The notes under the pieces were generated by a model. That model was not told where the DNA came from, did not search any database, and saw nothing but the letters and a program-made list of their open reading frames with translations. Source: Desulfovibrio sp. (GTDB lineage Bacteria; Desulfobacterota; Desulfovibrionia; Desulfovibrionales; Desulfovibrionaceae). Taken from it: a stretch of 42,837 bases of DNA. Both the position numbers and the translations under genes were made by a program. Shown piece by piece: positions 16,353-26,866 of the stretch; the stretch's first letter is position 1; each line of letters starts with the position of its first letter. The stretch is from contig JAIKXS010000092.1 of the NCBI GenBank assembly GCA_024683955.1, forward strand, positions 1 to 42,837. The letters run 5' to 3'.

Positions 16353-18161
16353 ATGCAATCACAAGATACTATCCGCAATTTTTGCATTATCGCCCACATT
16401 GACCACGGGAAATCAACCTTGGCCGACCGCATCCTTGAGCTTACAAAAGTTGTCAGTGGCCGTGAGGCCCGCGAACAATACCTCGACCGAATGGACCTCG
16501 AACGCGAACGAGGCATTACAATCAAGGCACAGACCGTCAGAATTCCCTACACGGCAAAGGACGGCCGGAACTATGAGCTCAACCTCATCGATACGCCTGG
16601 ACATGTTGACTTTAACTATGAAGTATCACGTTCTTTGGCAGCCTGTGAGGGAGCGCTCCTTGTTGTAGACGCAACGCAGGGGGTCGAGGCGCAAACCCTT
16701 GCTAATGTCTATCTGGCTCTTGATCACGACCACGAAATCATTCCCGTACTTAACAAAATTGATCTGCCCAGTGCCGATGTAGCCAGAGTCAAAGAAGAAA
16801 TAGAGGAATCCATCGGACTTGACTGTTCCGGCGCTCTTCCCGTTTCTGCGAAAACAGGAGAAGGTGTAGACGCCGTCCTCGAAGCCATCATCGAACATTT
16901 ACCCGCGCCCCAGGGAAATCCGAACGCACCCCTTAAAGCCCTCATTTTTGACTCTTGGTACGACAGCTATCAGGGGGTCATAACACTCTTCCGTGTTTTC
17001 GATGGCAGTATTCGCCGTGGCGACACAGTCCGGCTCATGAACACGGGGAGAGAATATGAGGTGCTGCGCCTTGGTGTTTTTTCCCCGGACGCGAGGGACG
17101 TGGATGTATTGACATGCGGTGAGGTCGGTTTTCTGTGCGGATCTATTAAGGAACTAAGCCACGCACGTGTCGGAGACACCATAACAAGTGTTGCCAATCC
17201 CGCTTCCGAACCCGTTCCTGGCTTCAAGGAAGCCCGTCCCATGGTGTTCTGTGGTCTCTACCCGACCGAATCGGACGCGTATGAAGCTCTCAAATCAGCA
17301 CTGGAAAAGCTACAATTGAACGATGCGGCATTTACCTTTGAACCGGAAACATCTCAGGCGTTGGGATTTGGATTCCGCTGCGGATTCCTCGGCCTTCTCC
17401 ATATGGAAATTGCCCAGGAACGCCTGGAACGTGAATTTTCCATAGGGCTGATAGCTACGGCCCCGTCCGTGGTCTATAAAGTTGAAACTAATACCGGGGA
17501 AACCCTCTCCATCGACAACCCTAGCCATCTTCCGGATCCTACAAAGATCAAGACGATGTATGAACCATACGTCCGTATTGACGTCCACGTTCCAAATGAA
17601 TACGTCGGGAACGTGATGAAATTATGCGAAGAGAAACGGGGGATTCAAAAAAACATCAACTATCTATCGACAAACCGCATTGTATTGACGTACGAGTTGC
17701 CGTTTGCTGAAATCGTCTATGACTTTTTTGACAGATTGAAATCAGTTACCCGCGGGTATGCATCCATGGATTATCAACCCATTGACTACCGCGAATCAAA
17801 TCTCGTGCGCCTCGATATTCTTCTGAACGGTGAGCCAGTCGACGCACTTTCCGTCATTGTCCACAGGGACCGGGCCTACCCATATGGCCGGGCTCTTGCT
17901 CTGAAGCTCAAACGAACCATTCCGAGACAACTCTTCCAGGTTGCAATTCAGGCTGCCATAGGACAAAAAATTATCGCAAGGGAAACAGTCTCAGCCTTCA
18001 GAAAGGATGTCACCGCAAAATGCTACGGAGGAGATATCACTCGAAAACGGAAACTTCTTGAAAAACAAAAGGAGGGTAAGAAAAGAATGAAAATGATGGG
18101 TAACGTTGAATTGCCTCAGGAAGCCTTCCTTGCCGCCCTCAAAGTTGAAGATGACGGTTAA
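16353..18161 (+). CDS. lepA: Elongation factor 4 (LepA)
   Basis: A 602-residue translational GTPase, the usual length. G1 reads AHIDHGKST at 14-22. The switch region has [11 protein letters not shown]3 is DTPGHVDF, and G4 is NKID at about 133. The LepA-specific C-terminal domain with [14 protein letters not shown] and the basic tail ([24 protein letters not shown]) is complete. LepA acts on the ribosome at the membrane or in the cytoplasm under stress. The start has no good ribosome site and follows the kinase gene by 11 bases, which favours coupling. No terminator is visible within 200 bases after the stop. Confidence 0.97.
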   Translation: MQSQDTIRNFCIIAHIDHGKSTLADRILELTKVVSGREAREQYLDRMDLERERGITIKAQTVRIPYTAKDGRNYELNLIDTPGHVDFNYEVSRSLAACEGALLVVDATQGVEAQTLANVYLALDHDHEIIPVLNKIDLPSADVARVKEEIEESIGLDCSGALPVSAKTGEGVDAVLEAIIEHLPAPQGNPNAPLKALIFDSWYDSYQGVITLFRVFDGSIRRGDTVRLMNTGREYEVLRLGVFSPDARDVDVLTCGEVGFLCGSIKELSHARVGDTITSVANPASEPVPGFKEARPMVFCGLYPTESDAYEALKSALEKLQLNDAAFTFEPETSQALGFGFRCGFLGLLHMEIAQERLEREFSIGLIATAPSVVYKVETNTGETLSIDNPSHLPDPTKIKTMYEPYVRIDVHVPNEYVGNVMKLCEEKRGIQKNINYLSTNRIVLTYELPFAEIVYDFFDRLKSVTRGYASMDYQPIDYRESNLVRLDILLNGEPVDALSVIVHRDRAYPYGRALALKLKRTIPRQLFQVAIQAAIGQKIIARETVSAFRKDVTAKCYGGDITRKRKLLEKQKEGKKRMKMMGNVELPQEAFLAALKVEDDG

Positions 18162-19130
18162 ACTTCACATCCGTTGAAAGAAGAGCTTCGTTCCTGTTTT
18201 TTATGTCTTCCGTGCACCGCAAAGAATGAACAAGACCGTCAAGGGAGCTGAATCAAGTGGAAAGGCTACATTCTCCCAGACCTCAAGAGGACTCTCCGGA
18301 ATTACGACAGGCTCCTGTTTCTTGCTTTTTCCGTACAACGTTATTTTTCAGCCCATTAACCTTGCACTGAAGCTGAGTTAAGGCTGCGCCGCTTCCCGTC
18401 ACATGGCAAAAGCCTCCCGCATTCCGAGCGATTCCCATATGGATGTAAGGGGGCGCCATTCTGCTATCCTTGAGCAGGCCGAAGCGTCTTTCTTTGTTCC
18501 GACTCCTTTTCCCACAGCGCTGCCGGACTGTCCATGAGTGGCCCATGCCGCAACAATGTGAATATCCGGCAGCGCACCTTCCCGCCTTTGCAGGATTCCG
18601 TCATCAGCCCCCGTGCTAGTACGGTCCCTTTCAGAGCGCGCCTTATACACAAAGACGTTCTCCCATAATCCAGATCACCCTGTTTCATGCATCTTTTTGA
18701 ACCTGGCACCATCCACTCTCAGAGCCCTAGATAAAAGCCCCCATGTGTAGGGTAATAAAAACTTCATGCTTACAAAGGGAGGCGAAATCACTCTTGCCTC
18801 AACATGAACACATGGCACTGGACGTAAGCTCCAAGGTCTTCCTTCTCCTTTCTTCTTCAGTAAATTGTTGAGGATATATTGCGGGACAAAGCGAAGGGGG
18901 CGAGAGTAAAACAATTCACGTAAACAGCATAGATACATTTATCTTCTTCGAGAACGTTCAGATTTAAAGACACGCCTTAAAAAGAATATTCATCTTTTTC
19001 CGGCTTAAGCTATGGCGAGGAAACTATCACCAACTCCATTCTGCGCGCGGCGAGCTGCAGCCACCTTGTTCTTCTCTCTCAGGCTATCCCTCTCACATGT
19101 ACTGAACGTCTCTCCTGATTCGCATGCATA
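18162..19130. other. Decayed intergenic stretch, possible IS5-type remnant on the minus strand
   Basis: Almost 1 kb without an intact gene. On the minus strand between about 18720 and 18360 successive frames give GPLMDSPAALWEK or HGQSGSAVGKGVG and then IHMGIARNAGGFCHVTGSGAALTQ. Together these recall the D-S-T-..-H-x-H and GGLTTKIH-..-TGGQ-..-TQ layout of IS5-like transposases. The frames shift several times, so the reading is tentative. The rest shows nothing. Confidence 0.3.
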
Positions 19131-19160
19131 AAAAAACCTCCTGACGTTCAGTCAGGAGGT
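19131..19160 (-). terminator. Rho-independent terminator of the rpmE-DUF1385-prfA unit
   Basis: ACCTCCTGAC (19136-19145) pairs perfectly with GTCAGGAGGT (19151-19160) around GTTCA. On the minus strand it is followed by TTTTTT, about 150 bases past the prfA stop. Confidence 0.85.
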
Positions 19161-19308
19161 CTTCTATCAAATTTACGATCAAAATATCATCAGAGATCGC
19201 TTACGGAAACAAGGCAGCGGGTCTTTCAGTGACACGTGATTAAAAAATCAGTGATTCAACCTGCATTGCTGCACTCATCTGCCAGCCCCGCTTTCAAACA
19301 TACCGTTC

Positions 19309-20376
19309 CTACTCAACCTGAGCTTTCAATGCCTCCGTCTGAGCCGCTGTCGCTAGAGCCTCAACCAGAGGATTAATCTCACCCTGCATGATTTTATCCA
19401 AAGAATGAAGTGTTAAACCTATACGGTGATCGGTACAGCGTCCCTGAGGAAAGTTATAAGTTCTGATGCGTTCCGAGCGGTCGCCAGAACCGACCTGAGC
19501 CTTACGGTCGGCAGAAACTTCCGAATTCTGTTTGTCACGTTCCACTGCCAGTATACGGGAAGCAAGAACTTTCATCGCCCGGGCCTTGTTTTTATGCTGA
19601 GAACGCTCGTCCTGGCACGTTACCACAATGCCAGTAGGAATATGGGTGATTCGTACAGCCGACTCCGTCTTGTTCACATGCTGTCCACCGGCGCCTGATG
19701 CCCTGTAAACATCAATAGAAATGTCTTCGGGTCTGATCTCAACGTCTACTTCATCTGCCTCGGGCAGCACTGCAACGGTTGCCGCAGAGGTATGAATACG
19801 CCCCTGCGTTTCCGTCACCGGAACACGCTGAACCCTGTGGGTTCCGGCTTCGTACTTAAGCCGGCTGTAGACGCGGTTTCCCGAAATCAGGCAAATGATT
19901 TCTTTAAAGCCACCGGATTCCGAATCGGACTGGCTCAAAATCTCCACATTCCATCCCTGCAGCTCAGCATAGCGGGTGTACATTCGATAAAGATCAGCAG
20001 CAAAAAGAGCGGCCTCCTCCCCTCCCGTTCCAGCACGAATTTCGAGGATGGTATTTTTTTCGTCCAAAGGATCCGGAGGCAGAAGGGCAATCTTAAGGGC
20101 TTTTTCGAGGTTCGGGAGTTCAGCTTCGGCCTTTTGTATCTCTTCCTTGGCCATTTCACGGATATCAGGGTCTTCGTCGTGAAGAAGCTGCCTGTTCTCT
20201 TCAATATCAAGGCAAAGGCTCTTATGTCTGCGGAAAAGAGAGACAATCTCCTCCAAATCAGCGTGCGATTTAGCGAGTTTGCGGTAGCGTTCCTGATCAT
20301 TGAAGACATCAGGATCAGCAAGCGCTTGTTCGAGCTCTTCGTATTTATTTTCTAAACTTTCGAGTTTGGCAAACAT
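19309..20376 (-). CDS. prfA: Peptide chain release factor 1
   Basis: A 355-residue class I release factor that reads UAA and UAG stop codons and triggers peptide release. The catalytic GGQ is at 230-232 within [18 protein letters not shown]. The stop-codon motif, PxT in RF1, appears as PVT at 186-188, which marks it as RF1 and not RF2 (SPF). There is no sign of an RF2-type frameshift site. GAGGGA precedes the ATG at 20376. It follows the DUF1385 gene by 33 bases. The methylase gene prmC, often next in this operon, is absent here; a terminator and decayed DNA follow. Confidence 0.97.
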   Translation of the reverse strand: MFAKLESLENKYEELEQALADPDVFNDQERYRKLAKSHADLEEIVSLFRRHKSLCLDIEENRQLLHDEDPDIREMAKEEIQKAEAELPNLEKALKIALLPPDPLDEKNTILEIRAGTGGEEAALFAADLYRMYTRYAELQGWNVEILSQSDSESGGFKEIICLISGNRVYSRLKYEAGTHRVQRVPVTETQGRIHTSAATVAVLPEADEVDVEIRPEDISIDVYRASGAGGQHVNKTESAVRITHIPTGIVVTCQDERSQHKNKARAMKVLASRILAVERDKQNSEVSADRKAQVGSGDRSERIRTYNFPQGRCTDHRIGLTLHSLDKIMQGEINPLVEALATAAQTEALKAQVE

Positions 20377-20409
20377 GGGATCCCTCGCTCAAGATATGCG
20401 CCGTGCGCC

Positions 20410-21483
20410 TCAACAAAGAAGCGCTTCATCAAGTACGGTATACGCTTCAGTATGCACACGCTCTTTCTCAAAGCCTTCAAGCGCCATATGCAGTGAAACG
20501 AGAGCCACAGCAAGCTGGTCAATAGAAGGCTCGCGCGTTGTCAGTCGCTGAAGACAAAGACCCGGCGCCCGCAACAGCGAGGCAACAAGGCCCTGTCTCC
20601 GTTTCGCCGCAAAGCGAATCATCTCGTAGGAAAATGCGCTTATGGGAACAATAAAGGCAATTTTGACAACAAGTGTCAAAGCATGCTTCAAAAGTTCCGA
20701 TGAAGGATGAATCAGGGCGATAAGGGGCGGAACGAATACCGCGTGGAGCAAAATGGAGAGCGAGATAACGAAAAGCAGAAACGTTGTACCGCAACGTGGA
20801 TGAAAACGGCTCATTTTCTGCGCAACGTCGACCGTCACCGCATCCGACTTCTCAAAGGCATGTATCGTCTTGTGCTCTGCTCCGTGGTAAGAGAGAACAC
20901 GCTGGATTTCCGGTAGAAGGGAAATCCCCCAAAGATACAACAAGAAAATGCACGCCTTATAAAAACCATCCCAAAGGTGAAAGGAAAGCCCTTCCACATC
21001 CCCGCCCGCATCAAGCCAAAACATCAAAAGGGACAGGAAGTGAGGAGCCAGGACGAAAAGAAGGACGGCAAAAACAACCGAAATGATCATGCTTACGACA
21101 AGCTGCCATTTGGTTAGTTTTTGACTCTCATCGGTCTCTCCGAGCGCTACCGACTGATTAAGAGCACTTACTCCGTTATACAGGGTGTCAACAAGGACCG
21201 AAAATCCCCGCACACAAGGAAGCGCAAAGAAAGAAGATGAGAAAAAAGAAAACCACGGACGACGAATCGCAACAATGCAGCCATCTGGCCTGCGGACAGC
21301 AAGACCATAGATTTCACCGTTACGCATCATCACCCCGTCCATAACTGCCTGCCCGCCGACAAGAGGCTTTTCCGGTTCGGGAAAAAGCGTCGAGCCTGGC
21401 TCGATCTCATCTATCGACTGAGCAAGAAATGCGGGCAGAAACAGTGCGGGAAAGAAAGACGAAGGCGTATTATTTCTTTTCAA
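20410..21483 (-). CDS. DUF1385 membrane protein
   Basis: A 357-residue DUF1385 protein. The family hallmark [15 protein letters not shown] is at about 42-56. Later landmarks are [20 protein letters not shown], membrane helices around 125-150 and 170-195, [14 protein letters not shown] and [13 protein letters not shown]. The conserved His/Glu/Cys residues led to the suggestion of metal binding, but no function is established. The first start is a TTG at 21483 that overlaps the end of rpmE by 14 bases, which suggests coupling; a later start is possible because homologues often begin closer to the VGGQ motif. The order rpmE-DUF1385-prfA is widely conserved. Confidence 0.85.
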   Translation of the reverse strand: MKRNNTPSSFFPALFLPAFLAQSIDEIEPGSTLFPEPEKPLVGGQAVMDGVMMRNGEIYGLAVRRPDGCIVAIRRPWFSFFSSSFFALPCVRGFSVLVDTLYNGVSALNQSVALGETDESQKLTKWQLVVSMIISVVFAVLLFVLAPHFLSLLMFWLDAGGDVEGLSFHLWDGFYKACIFLLYLWGISLLPEIQRVLSYHGAEHKTIHAFEKSDAVTVDVAQKMSRFHPRCGTTFLLFVISLSILLHAVFVPPLIALIHPSSELLKHALTLVVKIAFIVPISAFSYEMIRFAAKRRQGLVASLLRAPGLCLQRLTTREPSIDQLAVALVSLHMALEGFEKERVHTEAYTVLDEALLC

Positions 21484-21682
21484 ATTTGGCGTACTTCTTA
21501 CGGAAACGGTCTATGCGGCCAGCGGTGTCAAGAAAGCGCTGTTTACCCGTAAAGAAGGGATGACAGGCTGAGCATACTTCAACATGGACCGTTTCACCCT
21601 TCGTGGAAAGGACCTGCTCTTCATGACCGCAGGCACAAATAATTTTGGCGTTATACACCTTGGGATGAATATCTTTTTTCAT
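21470..21682 (-). CDS. rpmE: Ribosomal protein bL31, zinc-binding form
   Basis: A 70-residue large-subunit protein. [12 protein letters not shown] at the start and [28 protein letters not shown] at the end are diagnostic. The zinc ligands CAC and CSAC make this the C+ form, which can be replaced by a zinc-free paralogue under zinc limitation; none is seen in the window. The ATG at 21682 gives the normal length; an ATG two codons earlier at 21688 is also possible. The frame extends open to 21895 but that extension is not coding. First gene of the rpmE-DUF1385-prfA unit. Confidence 0.96.
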   Translation of the reverse strand: MKKDIHPKVYNAKIICACGHEEQVLSTKGETVHVEVCSACHPFFTGKQRFLDTAGRIDRFRKKYAKFEKK

Positions 21683-22172
21683 AACCATTCTCGGCCGAGA
21701 TGCCCTGCATTCACAGAGAGCCCGCGCCGCCTCCTTACTGCAGCGAAAGATCAAGGAAGAAATCCTGATCAATACGCCGCCTATGATAATACTATATGTC
21801 CCGTAGAAAACAAAAAGGACAACCAAGCCTAGGAGCTCCGGCGCAGGGACTCCATGTGTGCCACTGCGGAACTCTGAAAGTGTCCATCTTTCCACGGGCG
21901 AAAAACTATAAATACTAACGCATATTTTGGCAATGGCTTTTTACGCTTTTTTTTGGGCTTCCAATACCCCGGAAGGCATCTCCGAACCAAAGCGCGCGGG
22001 AGGGAGAGACATCACGTAAAGTTTTTTAATTGACCATTCTTTTTTTAGGATATATTCATTAGCACAAAAAGATCCCTCACGATATCCATCTGTCGTTTAC
22101 ACACTCTATTCTTATCATTTTTTATTATATTTTATTGCAAAATTACTATAAAGGCTTCTTTAGGAGAGATAT
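21683..22172. promoter_or_regulatory. Divergent promoter region between rpmE and lepB
   Basis: About 490 bases separate the two divergent genes. The half near lepB is very AT-rich (about 22025-22150), as expected for a promoter, but I cannot assign -35 and -10 boxes with confidence. No gene is seen. Confidence 0.45.
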
Positions 22173-22805
22173 ATGTTTGAAGCAAAGGATCAGCCAAAAG
22201 CAAAAACAAAAAAGTCAATTATCAGAGAATATGCTGAAGCGTTAATAGTAGCATTTTGTCTTGCACTAATAATACGAACTTTTATTGTACAAGCTTTTAA
22301 AATTCCCTCTGAGTCTATGCTTGAAACACTTCTTGTTGGCGATCAACTCCTCGCGTCAAAATTTGCTTATGGAATAAAAATACCATTTACCCACAAATAT
22401 ATATATAGAGGCGATGACCCTAAGCGCGGAGATGTCATTATATTTGAATATCCTGAAGATCCCGATACTGATTTCATAAAACGTGTAATCGGCCTTCCGG
22501 GTGACGTTATAGAAGTCCGGGATAAGCAGCTCTACCGTAATGGAGAGGCTGTCCAGGAATCATACATTCACTTCACGGAACCCGAAACAATCCGGGCTCG
22601 CAGGGACAATTTCGGTCCCATAACCGTTCCTCCGAACCACTATTTTGTCATGGGCGACAATCGAGACAATTCACACGACTCCCGTTTCTGGGGATGCATT
22701 ACTCGCGAATCAATCAGGGCAAAGGCCTGGCGAATCTACTGGTCATGGGGCCCAGGAGGTCCAAACAGCATAAGATGGGGCCGTATTGCGAAGAAAATCA
22801 TGTAA
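22173..22805 (+). CDS. lepB: Signal peptidase I
   Basis: A 210-residue inner-membrane serine protease that removes signal peptides from exported proteins. A single N-terminal membrane anchor lies at about 22-40 (ALIVAFCLALIIRTFIV). The catalytic Ser is S48 in PSESMLETL and the Lys is K103 in FIKRVIGLPGD. The GDNRDNSHDSRFWG box near residue 170 is complete. TAGGAGAG upstream fixes the ATG at 22173. Its first third is AT-rich compared with the rest. Confidence 0.96.
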   Translation: MFEAKDQPKAKTKKSIIREYAEALIVAFCLALIIRTFIVQAFKIPSESMLETLLVGDQLLASKFAYGIKIPFTHKYIYRGDDPKRGDVIIFEYPEDPDTDFIKRVIGLPGDVIEVRDKQLYRNGEAVQESYIHFTEPETIRARRDNFGPITVPPNHYFVMGDNRDNSHDSRFWGCITRESIRAKAWRIYWSWGPGGPNSIRWGRIAKKIM

Positions 22806-23382
22806 AAGGACTTCAGCCAATACATTATCCAGCGATGTCTGTCCTTACCATCTCATCTTTTCCGGAGAAAAAATGGTATTGTGTGGTTCCCCCTCAGGGG
22901 CTGACCACTCAATTGGCTTAGCCCCTTCGGCCGCTATGCGGCATTCCTTAAAGCCCATCGAATACCGAGACGCATCGGGCATGGGGCGCCTGGTGTGCCT
23001 GCCCGGCATATGACACAATTTTTCTTCCCTCCAGCCAGAGAAGGGCGGTGCCAAATCCCAATGCGTTCAAAAATGTAAAATCTCGACATATCATCTGACA
23101 ACCCTCAATCTGGCCCAATGGACGCTCAAGAAAACAAGAAAAATAACCGTCGGACTATCACTATAACATGCTTTTAATTAGCATTAAAATTCTTTAACTA
23201 TTTATACAACCTAGCATAAGTTCAATTCAAATTAATGAAGTCTGTCAAACTGGTCTGTCATTCGATTCGTAACAAAGGCAGTGCAGTCTCACAAAAAAAG
23301 TCAAAGAAAGAAACAATACGAAAAACCGGCCAACAATATTACGACACCGTATTTTCACTGCGGATTTGCATACGGACTTGCG
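22806..23382. other. Intergenic, no recognised gene
   Basis: About 580 bases after lepB. Open frames at 22845-23054 on either strand have no known match. The part from about 23160 to 23260 is AT-rich and may hold the promoter for the next gene. Confidence 0.45.
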
Positions 23383-24588
23383 ATGCATAAACTCTATGTT
23401 GTCATGGTGGGACTCCCAGCGCGTGGGAAGTCAACCCTCGCTAAACGCATCTGCGGAGGACTTAAAGAAGAGGGCGTTGAGGCAAAAATATTTAATAACG
23501 GTGAATTGCGTCGTATTCTCTACGGGGCTAATTCTACGGACGCCGACTTTTACAATCCATCTGATCTCGACCATAAAAAGGCACGCGAACAAATTGCGTT
23601 ACGAAACCTTGCACGTGCCAAGGCCTGGATCAATAATCAAGGCATGGTTGCTGTCCTCGATGCCACAAACGCTAGCCGTGAACGGCGGAGGATCATTACC
23701 CAGACACTCTCAGACCACCCAATTCTTTTTGTTGAGTGCGTCAATGAAGACACCATGCTTCAAGATATCTGCATAGCCCGCAAGACTTCCCTCCCCGAAT
23801 TCGCCAACTACACAAAAGAAGATGCACTTGCAAATTTTCTCAAACGCATTCATTACTACGAATCGATTTTCGAGCCACTTTCCGAAGAAAAATACTGGCT
23901 GCGAGTTGATTCAACAGCAAACCGTATTCTCGAAGAAAGGGCGCTAGATGGCTCTCCCTACTACCCGGCAATCCGTCAGATTCTTGTAGATATTCCGGCC
24001 GAGGACCTCTATCTGGCACGCCACGGCGAAACCGAATTCAATCTTGAGGGGCGTATCGGAGGGGATCCTCTTCTGACACCAAAGGGATTATCGCAGGCTA
24101 CGGCTCTTGCGACGCACCTTCGCCACACCCGTCTTGACTGGGTTTTTACCTCCACCCGTCGCCGTTCCCATCAGACTGCAGCCCCCGTCCTTCAGGACAG
24201 GCACGATGTCCATACCCTCGCCATGCCGGAGTTCGATGAACTGTGGGCCGGAAGCTGTGAGGGAATGCGCTACGCAGAAATACGAGAAAAAATGCCGGAG
24301 GTCTCAAAAGGCCGCAACGCCAACAAGTACAATTACTCCTACCCGAACGGTGAAAGTTACCGCATGCTTCACAACCGTGTTAAGAAAGGCCTTTGCCGTG
24401 CTCTTTTTCTCGCAGGCGGCAGCCCGATTCTTATCATAGGTCATCAGGCGATCAACAGGGTTCTTCTCTCTCTCTTCCTCCGTTGCCACGAAGAGGATAT
24501 TCCCTACATTTTCATCCCGCAAAACGAGTTTTACCACATCAGTGTAAGCCTGCGACGAAAAGTTTTTGAACGAATTCCCTACAATTAA
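23383..24588 (+). CDS. Bifunctional 6-phosphofructo-2-kinase/fructose-2,6-bisphosphatase-like protein
   Basis: A 401-residue two-domain protein laid out like eukaryotic PFKFB enzymes. The kinase half has the Walker A GLPARGKS at 10-17, FNNGELRR at 37-44, DATNASRERR at 93-102, and NFLKRIHYYESIFEPL at about 151-166. The phosphatase half is of the histidine-phosphatase (phosphoglycerate mutase) type, with RHGETEFNLEGRIGGDPLLT from 213, E286 in FDELWAG, YPNGESY at 320-326 and H354 in GHQA. All catalytic landmarks are present, so it may make and break fructose 2,6-bisphosphate or a related metabolite. A GTG-started extension to 23281 is open but unlikely. The start at 23383 has only a poor ribosome site. 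It stands alone, with decayed DNA after it. Confidence 0.85.
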   Translation: MHKLYVVMVGLPARGKSTLAKRICGGLKEEGVEAKIFNNGELRRILYGANSTDADFYNPSDLDHKKAREQIALRNLARAKAWINNQGMVAVLDATNASRERRRIITQTLSDHPILFVECVNEDTMLQDICIARKTSLPEFANYTKEDALANFLKRIHYYESIFEPLSEEKYWLRVDSTANRILEERALDGSPYYPAIRQILVDIPAEDLYLARHGETEFNLEGRIGGDPLLTPKGLSQATALATHLRHTRLDWVFTSTRRRSHQTAAPVLQDRHDVHTLAMPEFDELWAGSCEGMRYAEIREKMPEVSKGRNANKYNYSYPNGESYRMLHNRVKKGLCRALFLAGGSPILIIGHQAINRVLLSLFLRCHEEDIPYIFIPQNEFYHISVSLRRKVFERIPYN

Positions 24589-25134
24589 CGATACAGCTCT
24601 TTCGCCAGTACGGTGGACGTTCCGAATCATGACGGACCCCGCTCATCTGAGAGAAATGTCTGGACATCGCGCTTACCATTATTGCCACGCCTCCGTCCCG
24701 CTCTTCTCTCCGTACCGTGCGGCCTGCATCCTCGCCTCGTACCGTCTATAGGACATTCGGAACCTGCTTCTCCAGTACGTCCCTTTCCTGCATTTCCTGC
24801 CTGTGTGTGTCAAGGCCGATTGCGGTTGTGTCCCCATACACATCGCCCGTGTCCGACTCCGACCAACCTGGAGGCAGGCCCTTCTTCGGTCTGCGTTTCG
24901 TTGAGACAGCCACCTGGCTCTGCAGTATGGTCTCTCGGCCGGCCGAACAGGCTCTTTCGCCGTCTACAGGCACCGTCTTTTCATTCGTGATCCATATGTT
25001 CCCTGGCTGAATGGCACCAAGGCACCTTTTCCCCCGCTCAACTGCGAACTTCACTCAGAATTCCCATACTTATGTCTTAGTCTGCCAAATGTTAAGAACT
25101 TACCCTCTTGCCAGGACTCGGGCGGAGGAGACAA
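24589..25134. other. Intergenic or decayed DNA, nothing identified
   Basis: About 550 bases. The longest frame, on the minus strand at 24746-25054, contains no motif I know, has no ribosome site and breaks into other frames on either side. It may be decayed coding DNA, but I cannot name a parent. Confidence 0.4.
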
Positions 25135-25175
25135 AAAAGGACGGATAGCGCCCTGGAGTGCTATCCGTCCTTTTC
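25134..25175 (-). terminator. Rho-independent terminator of the cstA-like gene
   Basis: AAAAGGACGGATAGC (25135-25149) and GCTATCCGTCCTTTT (25160-25174) form a perfect 15-bp stem. The minus-strand side is followed by TTTTTTG, 12 bases past the cstA stop. Part of the plus-strand side also ends in T, so it may work both ways. Confidence 0.9.
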
Positions 25176-25187
25176 AAGCTGTCCGGT

Positions 25188-26735
25188 TTAATAATTTTTT
25201 TCGTCGCCTTCAGGCATGGTTCGCCCGCGAAGATAAAAAAGCAGGGTGCAGGCAGCCGTAATGGCTATACCAACAAGCGTTGCGCGCTCAACAGACCACG
25301 CAAACGGAAACTTTGGATAACAGAAAAGGTAGGTTGCGCAGACCGTTGTCATGAACGCGGCAGGAACAAGCGCCACAAAGTAGAAACGTCGACGTCTTGC
25401 TAGCCATACTGTTACAGCCCAGAGCGTCAGACAGGCAAGTGATTGATTTGTCCATCCGAATGCCATCCATATCGACGTAAAATCCCCCACCGAAAAATAT
25501 ATACCAAGAGCAAATACCGGCAGGGCGAGCAGGATTCTGCGTATCACACGATTTTGATTCCACTCCAGAAGATCAGCCAGGATCAGACGTGCCATACGGA
25601 AGGCCGTGTCACCTGTTGAAATAGGCAGGATAACCACGCCTAGAAAGACAAGGGTTCCGCCGACCACGCCGCCAAGCAAGCCTTCCGATGCTTGAGAAAC
25701 GATGACCGCCGGTTTACCCGCCGCAAGAAGAGCCGCGGGATCACCACCGTAGAACGAAAGCCCGATGGTAACCCAGATAAGCGCTATCACCCCCTCAGCA
25801 ATCATGACGCCGTAAAACATGGTCCTGGCCTGGCCTTCGCTTGTCATGCAGCGGGCCATCATGGGTGACTGTGTGGCATGAAAACCGGATATGGCACCGC
25901 AGGCAACCGTGACAAAAAGAAGCGGCCAGAGAGGCAGCCCAGAAGGATGTTTGTTGGTCAGGAAATCTTCTGGTTGAATGTTCGGCAACACTTCGTAGTT
26001 GCTGTTCAAAAGCAGGGCAAGAAAAAGACCTACAGCCATGAAAACAAGCAGCAGGGCAAAAATTGGATAGACGTGTCCTATGATTTTATCAATGGGCAAT
26101 ATGGTCGCCCAAAAATAGTAGACAAAAATAAGGACTGAAAAAAAGAGCGTCAGAACCTTCCCTGAGGAGACAGTTCCGTCAGCACCTGTGCAAAAATACC
26201 CGAGAGGGCTTTCGGAAAGCCAGGAAAGAAAGGCAGAGGCTCCCTCGGAATGCTGCAGCAGCTGAGTGGTCTTAAAGGAGAGAAGCCCGGCAGGTCCATT
26301 CACGAAAACAGCACCCACAAGAATCATGAACCAGACCGTAAAGATAAGCAGTATCCAGCGTACATACGGTCCAAGATTGCGTCCGATGAGATCTGGATAC
26401 GAAAGCCCGCCGTACCGAAGACTCATGGCTCCTGCCAGAAAATCATGCACAGCACCGGCAAAGATGGAACCGAAAACAACCCAAAGAAGAGCACTTGGCC
26501 CATAGAGTGCCCCAAGAATCGGGCCAAAGACAGGTCCAAGGCCGGCAATATTAAGGAGTTGAATAAAAAAGATTTTATACGGAGGGAGTGGCACATAATC
26601 AACGCCATCAGCCTTTTTTTGCACGGGTGTTGGTCGTGTACGATCAATACCAAAAATCTTCTCAACGACAACGCCGTAAACAGCGTACCCCAGAATCAAA
26701 AGCAGTAAAGCCAGAAGAAAATACCAAATCCCCAT
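25188..26735 (-). CDS. cstA: CstA family carbon-starvation/pyruvate or peptide transporter
   Basis: A 515-residue inner-membrane protein with about 12-14 helices, the short form of the CstA/BtsT family. N-terminal landmarks are ILGYAVYG, FGIDRTRPTP and DGVDYVPLPPYKIFFIQLLNIAGLGPVFGPILGALYGP, all diagnostic. FAGAVHDFLAGAMSLR and, later, ISGFHATQSPMMARCMTSE follow. Characterised members take up pyruvate or peptides during carbon limitation. It lies downstream of ackA, behind a hairpin. I prefer the ATG at 26735; an ATG at 26744 is nine bases earlier but its AAGG sits directly against it. The link with por, pta and ackA suggests a pyruvate uptake role. Confidence 0.92.
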   Translation of the reverse strand: MGIWYFLLALLLLILGYAVYGVVVEKIFGIDRTRPTPVQKKADGVDYVPLPPYKIFFIQLLNIAGLGPVFGPILGALYGPSALLWVVFGSIFAGAVHDFLAGAMSLRYGGLSYPDLIGRNLGPYVRWILLIFTVWFMILVGAVFVNGPAGLLSFKTTQLLQHSEGASAFLSWLSESPLGYFCTGADGTVSSGKVLTLFFSVLIFVYYFWATILPIDKIIGHVYPIFALLLVFMAVGLFLALLLNSNYEVLPNIQPEDFLTNKHPSGLPLWPLLFVTVACGAISGFHATQSPMMARCMTSEGQARTMFYGVMIAEGVIALIWVTIGLSFYGGDPAALLAAGKPAVIVSQASEGLLGGVVGGTLVFLGVVILPISTGDTAFRMARLILADLLEWNQNRVIRRILLALPVFALGIYFSVGDFTSIWMAFGWTNQSLACLTLWAVTVWLARRRRFYFVALVPAAFMTTVCATYLFCYPKFPFAWSVERATLVGIAITAACTLLFYLRGRTMPEGDEKNY

Positions 26736-26772
26736 AAATCCCATCCTTAAAGTATGCGCGATCCTACCTCGT

Positions 26773-26806
26773 AAGAAAGGGAGGGAATAGGTTCCCTCCC
26801 TTTCTC
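26773..26806 (-). terminator. Hairpin between ackA and cstA
   Basis: GAAAGGGAGGGA (26775-26786) pairs perfectly with TCCCTCCCTTTC (26793-26804). On the minus strand only a short TTTCTT follows, so it probably acts as a partial terminator or an mRNA 3' stabiliser after ackA. Confidence 0.7.
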
Positions 26807-26866
26807 ATTGTAACCATGTTCCGTGCAGTCGAAAAGCTCGCGCAAAGAGGCCGCAGGGCAAAAAAA

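Noticed and set aside
24746..25054. A 102-residue minus-strand frame after the PFKFB-like gene
   Set aside because: No family pattern and no start signals; kept only as possible decayed DNA.
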